DNA from: Sepioteuthis lessoniana
Lineage: Eukaryota > Mollusca > Cephalopoda > Myopsida > Loliginidae
DNA length: 64,000 bases
NCBI GenBank assembly: GCA_963585895.1
Contig: OY757934.1
Location: forward strand, 46,243,055-46,307,054
Direction of reading: 5' to 3'
Part shown: positions 32,341 through 43,835 of the stretch, one piece after another
Position numbering within the stretch: the first letter of the stretch is position 1
Layout of the letters: every line of letters begins with the position of its first letter
Notes under the pieces: model-generated
Seen by the model: the letters and a program-made list of their open reading frames with translations, nothing else
Told to the model about the DNA's origin: nothing
Databases searched by the model: none
Translations under genes and position numbers: made by a program

Positions 32341-32660
32341 ATTAGGGTGTACATTTTTATCTCAAATTCCCAAATAATTTTCTGCATCTCATTTTTTACA
32401 ACAGATTCATCTGTATGTCGAAATTTTAACAGCTTTCACGATTCCAAAGGGATTACTTCCACCAATCAGGTGTGCTTGCTTTTGCACTGCTTCTATGGTA
32501 GCTTACAGTATTCGTTTATGATGTGGTTGACTGTTTTATCTCTCAAGGCATTTTGCTATTCTCCTGAGTCAAATCTATTGATGATTTTACATGAATGGTT
32601 CTTACGGCATATTGTTTTTCGAACTATGAAAACTTAAATTCTGTATAATTAGTTATGTCT
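32341..32660. other. Unassigned spacer
   Basis: The complement carries blocks that may be R4-like (knuckle region near 32500), but this is too weak to call. Confidence 0.3.
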
Positions 32661-32664
32661 TTCA

Positions 32665-32930
32665 GAACACTCTACTCATTTGGCCATAGGTCCAATGAGT
32701 AGGGTGTTCGCCAATGGTCTGGGAGATCAGGGTTCAATCCTAGGTCGAGTCATACAAAAGACTCAAAAATGATATTTGATGCCCCCTTGCATAACACTCA
32801 GCATTATAAGGTACGGATCAAAGGTAAAGAGGAGCAATCCAAGGAATGGAGTAGCGCCCTCCCCTACACCTCGGTGTAGTAGCTATTGAAAAGGGAGCCT
32901 TCGGGTCACGTACGACTCTACTTTTACTTT
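32665..32930 (+). mobile_element. SINE A with inverted duplication of its head
   Basis: The SINE runs from about 32692 (CCAATGAGTAGGGTGTTCGC) to TTTACTTT near 32930. The first 18 bases are also present inverted at 32665-32683 (GAACACTCTACTCATTTGG), forming a hairpin with an 8-nt loop. Confidence 0.8.
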
Positions 32931-32934
32931 CAGA

Positions 32935-33540
32935 AATATGCTAGAGCAAATGACTGACTATGTGGAGTAATAAATTTTTCCAAGATATTCAAGGAAATAT
33001 AAGCAGATCCAGCGGACTGGCGATGGGACCTGACTCGAATATGTGTAACCATACCTCTGTGATGGTATTTAAGCGAATATAACCAGCCTCAGTTGACATG
33101 ATATAATAGAGCGTAAAAATCTTGTTTCATGCCTTTCTCCAGGCGTAATATAATTAATTTAAGGCAATTCTTCACCCTTAGAATTCGACTCCAGTTTGAT
33201 AACTGTTACGCCATTTTGGCTGCTTGTAAATAAACAAGCCAGACGTCGCTCAAATTTCGAAAATAGGCATCTTAAAAATAGTTGCAGAGTAGAGACTAAG
33301 TTTCAGGTTAGCACTTAATGCCCTGCGTAAGCACCAGGTAAATCTCTGTAAATTTTGATGAGAACTTCATACAGATAAAAAGAAAAAAAAACGAAAATGG
33401 AAGAAGCTTTGGGAAACATTATGGTCGGAATGGTCAGCTTTAAGACCAGAACATAAATTATTCTAAAAAAATAACCATAAAATTCATTTTATACTGTCAC
33501 TGCTTTGCAAAATTAGTTTCAAAATCTGTCATACCTTTGG
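32935..33540. other. Unassigned DNA
   Basis: No open frame or recognised repeat. Near 33210 a less AT-rich stretch (TGTTACGCCATTTTGGCTGC) is seen. Confidence 0.4.
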
Positions 33541-33660
33541 GTTTTGATCGATTGGTTAATTGAGTGATTTTAATTGCATGTCAAATCGTCTGGGGTTATT
33601 GTATGCTTAGAGGTTAGGGAAGTGTATTTATTGAGGATTTATATTTACCTATATACTATA
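33541..33660 (-). repeat. Repeat D2, outer part, target of the DD35E transposon
   Basis: GATTTTAATTGCATGTCAAA and GGTTAGGGAAGTGTATTTAT are shared with 3465 and 49720. The transposon is inserted at its TA-rich end. Confidence 0.5.
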
Positions 33661-35039
33661 CCTTTTCCAGTTCAAAATGGGAGTAGTTCAGTTCAAAATG
33701 GGAATAGTTCATTTCAAAATGGGAATAGTTCAGTTCAAAATGGAAAAATTATAAGTATAAATATAAAAAATATTTTATAAATTATTTTAGCAATAAAATT
33801 GTTAACATTTTATAATATAAAAAAATTCTTCAAGTCATTTATTAGAACACAACATCTAATGCTACAGCTGCAGGAATTTTAGATTGAATTCCAGCTATGA
33901 AACGATTGCATACTTCTGGTGTAACCCTTCCCAATCCTTCCTCAATAAATGAAGTCAAAGCTCTTGCCCTTTGTTCAGTAATTGACAAGCCATCTCTTCT
34001 CTCCATTGCAAGAATACTCACAATTTTAGCAGCCAATTCCTGCTTGACGTAAGCTTTGATTAAAGACCATACTTGTTCAATCGAATTAAACATTGGACTG
34101 TATGGTCCCAACCTAAGCACTTCACATCCTAGAACTTCTTCTTCACTAAAAACTTCTTCAATGTTTGAGTGACATAGGGCATTGTCAACAACCATCACAA
34201 CTGGACCCCCATATTGTCTCTTTGCAGCTCTCAAACATTCTCGCATCCAAGACTGTGCGCTTTCCTTTCGAAAAGATCCTCTGTGAATTTCATGGTACAT
34301 GAGGCCATGGGGACCAATACATCCAATAACGTGAATATTAGCACCCTGAGTACCGGCTGAAACTACGTTACATCGCCTACCCTTTAGAGAACGCCCATCT
34401 CTCCTGGAAATATGAAGATTAAAGTTCGTTTCATCCATAAATAAAATGGGTTTTCCAGTTGATTGGTAATTCAATAATTTTGAACAAAATAAACTACGTT
34501 TATTTTTATTCTCAATTGAATTTGCCCTCTCGGGCACAAATCTTACAGCTTTAAGCGTATAAGTCATCATATCTAGATGCTTCGCTACTGTAGATTTGGA
34601 CAATTTAAACCCAAACTGGGCTTTAATCCTTTCACTGATCACCTTTAATGTGATCCGAGGATTTTCATCCACTAGTTCTTGAATAAAATCCAAATGCACC
34701 TGTTTGACCTTACAATTTCTAGGCCCTCCTCTTGTATCAGGTTGATTTCCCTTACTAATCCAGCGATAGAGGGTGGTTTTCGGAATCGAAAGATTTTCCG
34801 CTAGGGCTTTCCAATTTCCATCCATCTCATATACCTCCAAGATACGTGCTTTCGCACTTCTCCTGTTATCGCGGTTTTCAGTTGGCCTAACCATTAGGCT
34901 AAAAAAAATTAACAAATCAATACCTTGTTGTAGCACCAAAGATATTTATAAATTTAATTTTTTTTATTTTAAATTTCTTATTTTGAAGTGAACTATTCCC
35001 ATTTTGAAATGAACTATTCCCATTTTGAACTGGAAAAGG
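33661..35039 (-). mobile_element. Complete Tc1/mariner (IS630-like) DD35E transposon
   Basis: 1,379 bp bounded by TA (33659-33660 and 35040-35041). The terminal inverted repeat is perfect over at least 20 bp, beginning CCTTTTCCAGTTCAAAATGG. Inside each end the motif CAGTTCAAAATGGGAATAGT repeats with a 21-bp period: four units at 33668-33743, and two and a half on the right at 34980-35032. Such iterons are candidate transposase binding sites. The single gene fills the element. Confidence 0.93.
33842..34939 (-). CDS. IS630/Tc1-mariner superfamily transposase, DD35E, intact
   Basis: Cut-and-paste transposase acting on the ends of its own element. 365 codons without a stop. Residues about 25-65 form a helix-turn-helix (ILEVYEMDGNWKALAENLSI), and about 70-125 a second DNA-binding helical region. 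The catalytic triad is Asp169 (FMDETNF), Asp252 (MVVDNALCHS) and Glu288 (FNSIEQVW), with 35 residues between the last two. The first 15 residues are hydrophobic and unlike the family; Met16 (MVRPTENRDN, at 34894) is a more likely start. All key residues are present, and the gene may still make active protein. The closest family inside the superfamily cannot be fixed without a search. Confidence 0.92.
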   Translation of the reverse strand: MVLQQGIDLLIFFSLMVRPTENRDNRRSAKARILEVYEMDGNWKALAENLSIPKTTLYRWISKGNQPDTRGGPRNCKVKQVHLDFIQELVDENPRITLKVISERIKAQFGFKLSKSTVAKHLDMMTYTLKAVRFVPERANSIENKNKRSLFCSKLLNYQSTGKPILFMDETNFNLHISRRDGRSLKGRRCNVVSAGTQGANIHVIGCIGPHGLMYHEIHRGSFRKESAQSWMRECLRAAKRQYGGPVVMVVDNALCHSNIEEVFSEEEVLGCEVLRLGPYSPMFNSIEQVWSLIKAYVKQELAAKIVSILAMERRDGLSITEQRARALTSFIEEGLGRVTPEVCNRFIAGIQSKIPAAVALDVVF

Positions 35040-35043
35040 TATA

Positions 35044-35525
35044 GAGTTATGAACAAACGCCAATTGTTATCCTCAAAAAGTGTGTGCTTTTATATCATAT
35101 ATATCGGCTAACGAAAAACATATCTTGGAAATATGTTGAAAAACATATCTAGTGTAGTAAAGGAGTCCTCTTTTTTATCAGGGGAAAAATTGGTCTTGAA
35201 AAGACGTTCATTACACGGGTATATACGTTATATTTTTTGTGCAGTTTCTTGAGTTTCTTATTCGTGGTTATTGGATATTAGATATGAATATCTGATAACA
35301 AATATAGCTATAACGGTGGAGCTTAAAATACGTTGAATGTATCCTCTAAGGATAATATGCTCACAAAAGGAATATCCTAAGTCTGACAGTAAATGACATC
35401 TGATTTTGAGGTTCCAATTCTGGCTATCTGGTGAGAATTAAAAAAACTTTCTTTGTTTTTACTGTTCCATTCTGACTTTTAGTCTAGTATCTGTTATGGT
35501 CCAATCATTTACCCAAATAAAAATG
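35044..35525. other. Unassigned spacer right of transposon
   Basis: No recognised element or coding region. Confidence 0.4.
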
Positions 35526-35529
35526 TTTA

Positions 35530-35900
35530 AAAACTTGTTTTATTTGAAAAGCTCGTGTACAAAAAACTCTTCAGAAAAAACTACGCAAATTGTGTTTGAT
35601 AAAACTGTAAACAAGAACTATTCAGAAAAATCTACACAAATGGTATTTGATAAAACTGTATAAAAAAAAACTCTTCAGAAAAAAACTACTCAAATTTTAT
35701 TTAATAAAACTGTGTAAAAAAAAAACTCTTCAGAAAAAGCTACAAGAATTATAAAAGAAAAACTGTGATCAAAATACTCTTCAGAAAAAAATCCAAAAAT
35801 TATATATGATAAAACTGTGTTCAAAGAACTCTTCAGAATAAACTACAGATATTGTATTTAATAAAACTGTGTTAAAAAAAACCTTTAGAAACAACTAAAC
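35530..35900. repeat. Minisatellite with about 57-60-bp units
   Basis: Six to seven diverged units contain AAACTCTTCAGAAAAAACTA and TTTGATAAAACTGTG. Unit length varies because of A runs. Non-coding. Confidence 0.75.
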
Positions 35901-36054
35901 AAAAAATCTTAATGAAAATGAACGCAATTTCCAAACCAAAACACATAAGATAATACCACGTAGGTTGACATGCCATCAAAATCATTCAATAAACCGATCT
36001 GGTGCAAATAATTTGTACCCAGTTGCATAATTTCAAGTATTCATATTTCACACT

Positions 36055-36222
36055 ATCAGCATAATGGTTAAAGTGTTCTCCAATAGTCGGGGTGAACAGA
36101 GTTCAATCCCCGGTCGAGTCATACCAAAGACTCAAAAAATGGTACTTAATATCTCCTTACTTTACTCTCAGTATTATAACGTACTCTTCAAGGGTAAAGT
36201 GGAGCAATCCAGGGAAAGAATA
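36055..36222 (+). mobile_element. SINE A, 3'-truncated
   Basis: Head CATAATGGTTAAAGTGTTCTCC, box GTTCAATCCCCGG and the body to GGAGCAATCCAGGGAAAG. It then switches to a short piece of LINE. Confidence 0.75.
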
Positions 36223-36268
36223 GTTGGTGTCTCGTGGGGTGTTGTCGCCAGGACTTGTTCAATACTAC
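36223..36268 (-). repeat. Short RTE LINE piece fused to SINE A
   Basis: GTTGGTGTCTCGTGGGGTG and GCCAGGACTTGTTCAATACT match the antisense LINE near 30820-30860. The junction with SINE A has no intervening DNA, as expected for template switching by reverse transcriptase. Confidence 0.7.
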
Positions 36269-36394
36269 CGATGTACCCTTCTTCAGGTCGAATACTGAAC
36301 TTCGAAACAAGCTCTTGATTTAATCCACGGGGTTAAATTGTTCTAATTACAGATTAAATGCGGTAAGCTACAGTAAGTATTCTTGTTACTTTTA

Positions 36395-36495
36395 CCTACA
36401 GTCAGGATTGAACCTGCAATCTCCAAATGATTTAACTTAAAAGATCGTAAACTCAAACGACTATATCCATTACGCCATGTGTACAGCTAGAAAAT
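36395..36495 (-). mobile_element. tRNA-like SINE head (family E)
   Basis: The complement reads CACATGGCGTAATGGATATA and GCAGGTTCAATCCTGACTG, which look like A and B boxes. Only one copy was noticed in the window. Confidence 0.5.
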
Positions 36496-36599
36496 GAATA
36501 TCACAATAAAGATAAGGACAAAAGTCCAAATATACTAAATGATAAAAATTATCAAGCTTCATCTCAGAAATTTAGATTGATAACCATGAACGTTTATTT

Positions 36600-36910
36600 T
36601 TACAATTTTTGTGTAGTTAATTAATTTTTTTGCTTACGGTTTTCTAAATATAGGATTCTTATCTAATACAAATAACTTTCAAACATATCAATTTGAACCA
36701 TAGAGAGTATCCTATCGATAGTATCATTCAGGTAAAAATGGGCCAAAAAATTATGGCAATAAATGGTTACTCCACACTGTAGATCTCCAGATCTGCAGAA
36801 CTGGACCCGCATCATTAGCTGTTGTTCACAGTTCCCCTTTTTTTTGGGAGGGTCTTATCCCTCTACAGGGAGGTATACAGTCAGTGTATTCTAAGCTCCA
36901 CCGACAAGGT
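36600..36910 (-). repeat. Repeat D2
   Basis: Contains GATTCTTATCTAATACAAAT, the CATAGAGAGTATCCTATCG core and GTCAGTGTATTCTAAGC. Confidence 0.55.
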
Positions 36911-37274
36911 ACTTTTTGTTTTGATCTTCTTAATACAAGAACAATAGGTAAAAATCGATACCAACTATGATTTTTCTGAGATAACAAAAATAATGTGCTT
37001 AATTAAGTACAAGTATTTTATAAGTCATACCCTGCAAAAATGACATCTCTGCGCACGCGTTATGGATTTATATTTCTCATGACCTATTTGGTTAGAGAGC
37101 TCATGTCAAGTAAATAATTTTCAGGATATCTTTCAGAACAAAGATAGTTATAGACGGTGTCTACTTCTACCCCAATTAACATGTGGCAGGTTGTACTGTG
37201 TTACATTGTACCAGCAGTAAAGAACGATTGCTGACCTCACCTATTATCCTACACCGATAAGATATTAGCTTTCG

Positions 37275-37277
<3 letters not shown>
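36911..37277. other. Unassigned spacer
   Basis: No recognised feature. Confidence 0.4.

Positions 37278-37337
<60 letters not shown>
37278..37337. repeat. (CA)n microsatellite
   Basis: About 29 CA units. Confidence 0.95.
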
Positions 37338-37341
<4 letters not shown>

Positions 37342-37389
37342 TTTCCACATATGTCTATCATGCTATCAGATTCACTTCAAATCTATCTT

Positions 37390-37395
<6 letters not shown>

Positions 37396-37430
<35 letters not shown>
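37396..37430. repeat. (TA)n microsatellite
   Basis: TA run directly before a SINE B copy. Confidence 0.9.
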
Positions 37431-37432
<2 letters not shown>

Positions 37433-37645
37433 GACGCGTTTGTGATGTAATAGTTACTGTCATAGGTAATGGACACAACGACTCGAGTTCAAAACCTGCA
37501 TGAGGCTGTTTGCTTTTCACATATCTCTAATACTCTTGGGAAAGGTATGAAACCAACAATTCTCACTTCAGAATCTTGGTATGACGACCAGTCTAGGAGA
37601 AGGAAAACTTCGCTTAAAATTCATCTTGTACCACATTCTGCTGGT
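37433..37645 (+). mobile_element. SINE B, internally deleted
   Basis: Head GACGCGTTTGTGATGTAATAG, CGAGTTCAAAACCTGCATG and CTTGGGAAAGGTATGAAAC. Part of the body before AGTCTAGGAGAAGGAAAAC is missing. Confidence 0.7.
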
Positions 37646-37689
37646 GTGATGGAATACATGAACAAACTCTGCTTGATATGAACAAACTG

Positions 37690-37720
37690 AGATAGATAGA
37701 TAGATAGATAGATAGATAGG
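37690..37720. repeat. (GATA)n
   Basis: GATA run between SINE B and repeat D. A second short run lies at 38119-38136. Confidence 0.9.
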
Positions 37721-38118
37721 TTTGGTTTGGTTTGGTTTCATGGCACACATTGTAGGTTATTAATGCCAAATCCACCTTTATACATATAAACAGTTCTGTT
37801 TCAAATAATTCAGTTTAGCATAAGTACACAGTTTCAATGTAAAAAAAATTGTTTTTCAACAATTTAGTTTAGCATAAGTACACAGTTTAGTTCTATTTGT
37901 CCTGTATATAAGACCCAACCAGGTGCTACCACACCAGGCCAGAGTGGACCTAGGAGCGATGACAATAAATGGGTACTCCATATTCCCCAAAGCTCCAGCA
38001 TTACTGGAACCTCACCATTAGATTGTTTAGTGACATATCCAGGACACTCGTTGGGGAGGGTCTTACCCTTCTGCAGAGATACAGTCGGTGTATTCTACTG
38101 TCCCAGCCGACTGGGCAA
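37721..38118 (-). repeat. Dispersed repeat D
   Basis: (GGTTT)n edge, TTTCATGGCACACATTGTAGG, AATAATTCAGTTTAGCATAA units, the core, and a GTATTCTACTGTCCCAGCCG end. Confidence 0.75.
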
Positions 38119-38136
38119 GATAGATAGATAGATAGA

Positions 38137-38338
38137 TCCTGTCATAATGCCAATTATGGAAATTAATTTTTATTATTCTTATCTTGCCGTCAAATTTTTA
38201 TAATTTTTTATTATATTTCATAAGCTTTGAGAAATATGACACAAGGACATTATCCTTTATATTCTAAGTACAGACTCATAGGCATAACATTGGGGAGAAA
38301 GCATGAAGAATATTAGACTTACTATGGTAAGTCCGTCG

Positions 38339-38341
<3 letters not shown>
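38137..38341. other. AT-rich spacer
   Basis: No recognised feature. Confidence 0.4.

Positions 38342-38392
<51 letters not shown>
38342..38392. repeat. (TA)n microsatellite, left of hAT-like element
   Basis: TA run that continues at 39390-39422 after the inserted element. Confidence 0.95.
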
Positions 38393-38395
<3 letters not shown>

Positions 38396-39386
38396 GGGCG
38401 GAGACGGGACTAGTGCTACTCGTGCCTGGCACGACCAATAACTCGGTCAATGTTATTCAAAATGGATTAAAAATCATCCATTAATTTCAAGCAAACATAC
38501 TTAGTCTGATCTCAATTAAATTACGTATCTATTCAAGTTTCGATAACTAAGTAGCCAAAAGTTCATAAATATATCTGGGAATAATACAACGATACTGTTT
38601 TGAACGGATGGTCTTTGTCCGGCCACCGTCAGATTCATTGAACATCCCATAAAATGGGCTATAATGTTGAACACGCGCAATCCGTGCCGGGCACTAGACC
38701 CTTATAATAACAGTAATGTTAGAGAAATCCGCTTTTGGCTGTAGCCAATAGCAAGAGCAACTCAAAACACCGTGCTCAAAAATATTAGCACATTGTGACT
38801 GCTGACAGCTGTCTTGGGAAGAGGGAGAGGGACCGAGAGAGAGAGAGAGAAAGAGAGAGGGGGGATAGCAGATTATAGCCGTCGCCGACGTCATCATCAT
38901 CGCTTTGGTAAATGTTGGTTAAACGGCGTGTTTTAATTCGTTTTTTCACTAACAGATCTCTATTTCTTTAATGAATGTTGCATATATTACATTCTGTAAC
39001 TAAAATTTATTTGAATACATTTTTAACAAATAATCTTTATTTTAAGCGAAATTGAAACTACTAGCTGTGTCTGTGTATATTGTCATCAGTTTCTTTATTC
39101 TAATAGACATATTTTTCTCGTCATAGTAATGAACATCTTCTCTTTTCTTCTATACCTTTGAAAGGAAAAAAAATATCTTATCTACTGTATTAACAAGACT
39201 ACAAATTATATAGTATCTTGATTGTTTACAAAAAAACACCATGCAAGGTACGTTTGTCAATCTGTACTATACAATGGAGAATCACGCAATAGCAACTATG
39301 ATGACTTACTTTGGGTCCACGGACCACGGGTTGGGAACTGAAGTTGACAGGGGGGCACGAGTAGCAAAAATAGGCTAGAGTCGCCA

Positions 39387-39389
<3 letters not shown>
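38393..39389. mobile_element. hAT-like non-autonomous element, 997 bp
   Basis: Ends CAGGGGCGGAGACGGGACTA and the complement CAGTGGCGACTCTAGCC share a CAGNGGCG start, and both reach GCTACTCGTGCC a little further in. The flanks are ATATATAT on both sides, compatible with the 8-bp duplication of hAT elements, though the target is a TA run and cannot prove it. No transposase frame remains, so mobility would need a transposase made elsewhere. Confidence 0.72.
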
Positions 39390-39427
<38 letters not shown>

Positions 39428-39429
39428 CA

Positions 39430-40204
39430 GTTTGTTTTTGTCCTTACTTCAAATCTGTCATCTTTTTACAGATGTTATAAAAAAGCATGTCAGGTATTTC
39501 AGTTGTTTCGACTACCTTTCAATGAAAACATTTTCCCTATTTCATATAAATTCTGGTAATAAAAACCAATCGCAGAGTGAAATGTGAGGATCCCGGATTT
39601 TCTCTTAGACAACAATCCATCTTGGCAGCCATTTTCTTCTGCCACATCAGTGAAAACGGGAAAAAAAAAATTTTAAATAAATAATTCAAAAATAATTTGC
39701 TCTTAAATAAAAAGAAATTGGTTCTAAAGAGAAAACTTATCATTTCTTTCAAAAATGTGACCCTGATAGGTATGAAACATTATGAAGGTCTCTGATCAAA
39801 CCTGAAAAATAAACAGATATAAGTTACCGAACAATTCTTCGAACTAGCTTTTCCAAGAAGTCTTAGCCGAGAAACATTGAAAATAAGTTGGGGGGTTTCG
39901 AAATGCAAACAAAAATTCATTGGCTGGTTTCGTAAAACGTCATCGTTTTCCAGTCGAATCGAGCATATGGAAAGAATTTACGTTGTCTCGGGGTGGGTAT
40001 AACGTTAATGAGGAATTCAATACTTTAATCATTTTTCTTAGACTGGCGTTTGTTGCAACGCTCTACTAATATCACTAATCATGACATTCATATATATGCA
40101 GACACAAGCGAAGATTTGTTTTAAAAAATCAAGCTTTGTTTCGCACAAGACTACTGAAGTAAAATACATAAATATCTCAGTTCTTTATTAAAAAACAAAC
40201 AAGT
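39430..40204. other. Unassigned DNA
   Basis: AT-rich; no open frame with a recognisable domain. Confidence 0.4.
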
Positions 40205-40229
40205 ATGTATTCAATTGCAAAGTGTGGAT

Positions 40230-40231
<2 letters not shown>

Positions 40232-40310
<79 letters not shown>

Positions 40311-40317
40311 TTATATT

Positions 40318-40368
<51 letters not shown>
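40232..40368. repeat. (CA)n(TA)n(TG)n compound microsatellite
   Basis: CA, TA and TG runs are contiguous. The CA and TG arms are complementary and could form a long imperfect hairpin. Frames through it are low complexity. Confidence 0.95.
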
Positions 40369-40369
<1 letters not shown>

Positions 40370-40605
40370 GTGTTCAGGATGAATTTGAAAGTTTTCTTGA
40401 ATAAAAAGAAAACTCAATATTCCGCTCAAAAACAAATTTATTTAAAAATACAACATGTGGATTATATATATATGGGAAAACTGGAAATAATTTCGGACAG
40501 TGGTTTGAAAATGTACAAATATCCTGTAATCATCCAAAACGAGTTTATGAGCATAAAAGTCATACGAGAAAAAGGAAACATCGGTAATGATTTGGTCAGG
40601 CATAA
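40369..40605 (+). repeat. Repeat I, copy 1
   Basis: Starts GTGTTCAGGATGAATTTGAA. A related start (GTGTTCAGGATGAAAATGTG) lies at 41419, right after a mariner end. Confidence 0.4.
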
Positions 40606-40609
40606 TTTA

Positions 40610-41414
<805 letters not shown>

Positions 41415-41418
41415 GTAT

Positions 41419-41855
41419 AGTGTTCAGGATGAAAATGTGAGTTTGGAAAAAAGAAAAAAAGACAGAATATCCCACCCAAAAATCCAAAAATAAAAGTATT
41501 TTTAAAGTTAATGAATATTGACTAGATAATGTCCGGGAGATAACAGTTTGCCCAAAGAAGTGGTTCTTAATTTTCACCGCGACCTCAAGGCAGCTCTAGA
41601 ACCTTCTATATGCATGCCTTGCAGTGTTTCTGGGAAAATTTTCGAACACCTCTTTGGCCTCAAGCCCAGTCTTGGTGTTGGATGTAGAAAGGTTGGTGCC
41701 GTTTTTAGCCATATCTCAAACATTGTAATCTATGGAAGTACAATTGGGAGAATTTGAAGTGAAATAATAGAAATTTTCCTACAACTGCTTCTAACTTTCC
41801 GGAGATATGGCAAAAAGTCGAATCCTGCTGCCACATATATACGTTTGTGTGTGTG
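41419..41855. other. Repeat I, copy 2, and unassigned DNA
   Basis: The first about 130 bp resemble 40369-40460. The rest holds a 69-codon frame (41548-41757) without a recognised domain. Confidence 0.35.
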
Positions 41856-41859
41856 TATT

Positions 41860-42090
41860 TACCAAATAACTGGATGGTCATTTTTATGCGGAGTTTAAGA
41901 GGTTTGAATTCAGAGCTTTTCTTCTCCAAGACTGGTTGTCATACTAAGGTTAAAGAGCCCAGTCTGACCAACTATTTACCCATAACCGGAGGAAGAACAG
42001 TTAGATTCGTGCTTTTCCCAAGGGTATTAGAGCAATGTGAAATGCCAACAGTGTCTCGTACAGGATTTAAACTCTGCGTGTCCCAAGAAT
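41860..42090 (-). mobile_element. SINE B, diverged
   Basis: ATTTTTATGCGGAGTTTAAG, TTGAATTCAGAGCTTTTC and TACAGGATTTAAACTCTGCG follow the SINE B antisense order. The head is cut short. Confidence 0.7.
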
Positions 42091-42100
42091 ATATATATAA

Positions 42101-42341
42101 AAGTAAGTAAAGTTGGCTACCGTGGTCGAGGGTGACCAGAAGGCTCCTTTTTCAATAGCTACTACACCGAGGTGTAGGGGAAGGTGCCACCCCTTTCCAG
42201 GATTGCTCCGCTTTACCCTTGATACGTACCTTATATTACCGAGTGTTAAGTAAGTAGGTATCAAGTACCATTCTTAAAGTCTTTGGTATGACGCGACCTG
42301 GGATTGAAACCAAGTCTCCCGGACCATTGGCGAACACTCGG
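42101..42341 (-). mobile_element. SINE A
   Basis: Runs from AAGTAAGTAAAGTTGGCTAC to CCATTGGCGAACACTCGGC. Full order preserved. Confidence 0.82.
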
Positions 42342-42342
42342 C

Positions 42343-42344
<2 letters not shown>

Positions 42345-42371
<27 letters not shown>
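42345..42371. repeat. (TA)n microsatellite
   Basis: TA run interrupted by CA and TG steps. Confidence 0.85.
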
Positions 42372-42373
<2 letters not shown>

Positions 42374-42599
42374 GTATATATTCCCTATAAATAAATACCC
42401 ACCTAAATAAGCAGACTTTTTTATGAAAAGTTTATTTCTTCAAAAACGAAGATAATAGGATTTGATAGTTTATAGTGGAGAATTATATAATGAAACCGGG
42501 TAGTATTAGGTGTTATTTATAACCAAACTCTTCGGTAGGACACTTTGTAAATCTAAAAAATCAAACTGAGTTTGAAAATTTATTCTTTATATAGTATTT
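42372..42599. other. AT-rich spacer
   Basis: No recognised feature. Confidence 0.4.
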
Positions 42600-43130
42600 T
42601 TCATCGAGGTATACGTGATTTTAGATTGCTACATATCTGAATTTTTGGTTTCAGTCTTTAGTACAATGCAAAGACTTTGCTTAATTGCGAACTAGAATTT
42701 TAGAAAATTCAATTCACGTTGTCATTCTTTTATTCCAGCGCAGTAATTTAGAACAGTAACTAAACACCCAGGTTCTAATTGATATATTCATATATTTTGT
42801 GATAATCGAAGGTGGGTTTGTTTTTTTTTTCGTTTTTTCTTTTAAATTTTTGTTTTGTTTTTTCACCGTTTTCACCGTTTAATCTTTACTTTCTTTTCTA
42901 CACCACGCAATTATTTTTTGCGTTATGCAAGAAATATTGAGAATTTATTTGTCCTTCTTTGTTCATTCTATTTTCATGTTTTACTAGAAACTTATAGTCG
43001 TGTGACTGACTTGAAGAGTCGAGAAAAAGTTTATTTTAGATTTTATGCTACTCAGTGAGACAGTATTTTATTCTTTTTCTGATTTAAGAAAAAAAGTTTT
43101 ATGACTATTTGTTAATTTCAAGCACACACT
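42600..43130 (+). repeat. Dispersed repeat F
   Basis: Shares TCATTCTTTTATTCCAGCGC and TTTTTCTGATTTAAGAAAAA with 17440-18075, in the same order and spacing class. Confidence 0.6.
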
Positions 43131-43144
43131 CACATACATACAAA

Positions 43145-43145
<1 letters not shown>

Positions 43146-43203
<58 letters not shown>
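43146..43203. repeat. (TC)n(TA)n(TG)n microsatellite
   Basis: Three contiguous dinucleotide runs. Confidence 0.95.
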
Positions 43204-43221
43204 ATGTGAGTTTGATTAAAT

Positions 43222-43350
43222 AGGACTGACACTTTGTGTCTGCCCTTTTCATCTTTGATTCAGTCAAGTATTCATATAACTTTGGGATGAAATGAATTTT
43301 GGAAGGCGCCGTATTTTTCCAAATACTTTCGACCTCAACAGGAACTATCC
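43222..43350 (-). repeat. Repeat H copy
   Basis: The complement reads GTTGAGGTCGAAAGTATTTG, AAAATACGGCGCCTTCC and AAATTCATTTCATCCC, matching 15195-15300. Confidence 0.5.
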
Positions 43351-43835
43351 TCGGGAGAACTAACAATGAAATGAGAAACACATTGGTGAGTCATATACAT
43401 TTATATAAAGATTCGGAGGAAGAGCAAATTGGAGAAGATTTTATGGAATAAAAAGAACTTTGCTAAAAGTAAGAGGAAAAATTAACGGGAAAAGTGCTAT
43501 AGGCATTTTAGAATGTGTAGCTATATTCCAAGTTGATCTTGTTTAAGGAGGTTTATTAATATTAAGGTTAGAGCCTAAAGAAATTTTAGTTTGTGTTTGT
43601 TTTTTTAGATATTTGTTAAATATTCACGCTCTGACTACAATTATCTTTTCTGACAAGAAAAAACTTTCTAACTTCTGTTTTTCAACAAACTTTTCTCTCA
43701 CTTTTAAGAAAAAAGAAATTATCAATTTGTACATCGGTATTTTATACACTTATCTGCTATATATACATATAGGTGGATGGTGTGTTTCATTCTTTAAGAT
43801 ATTAAGTTATGTTTGAATACCTTCCAGCTTTCATT
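43351..43835. other. AT-rich spacer
   Basis: A 67-codon frame at 43613-43816 has no recognisable domain. Confidence 0.4.
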
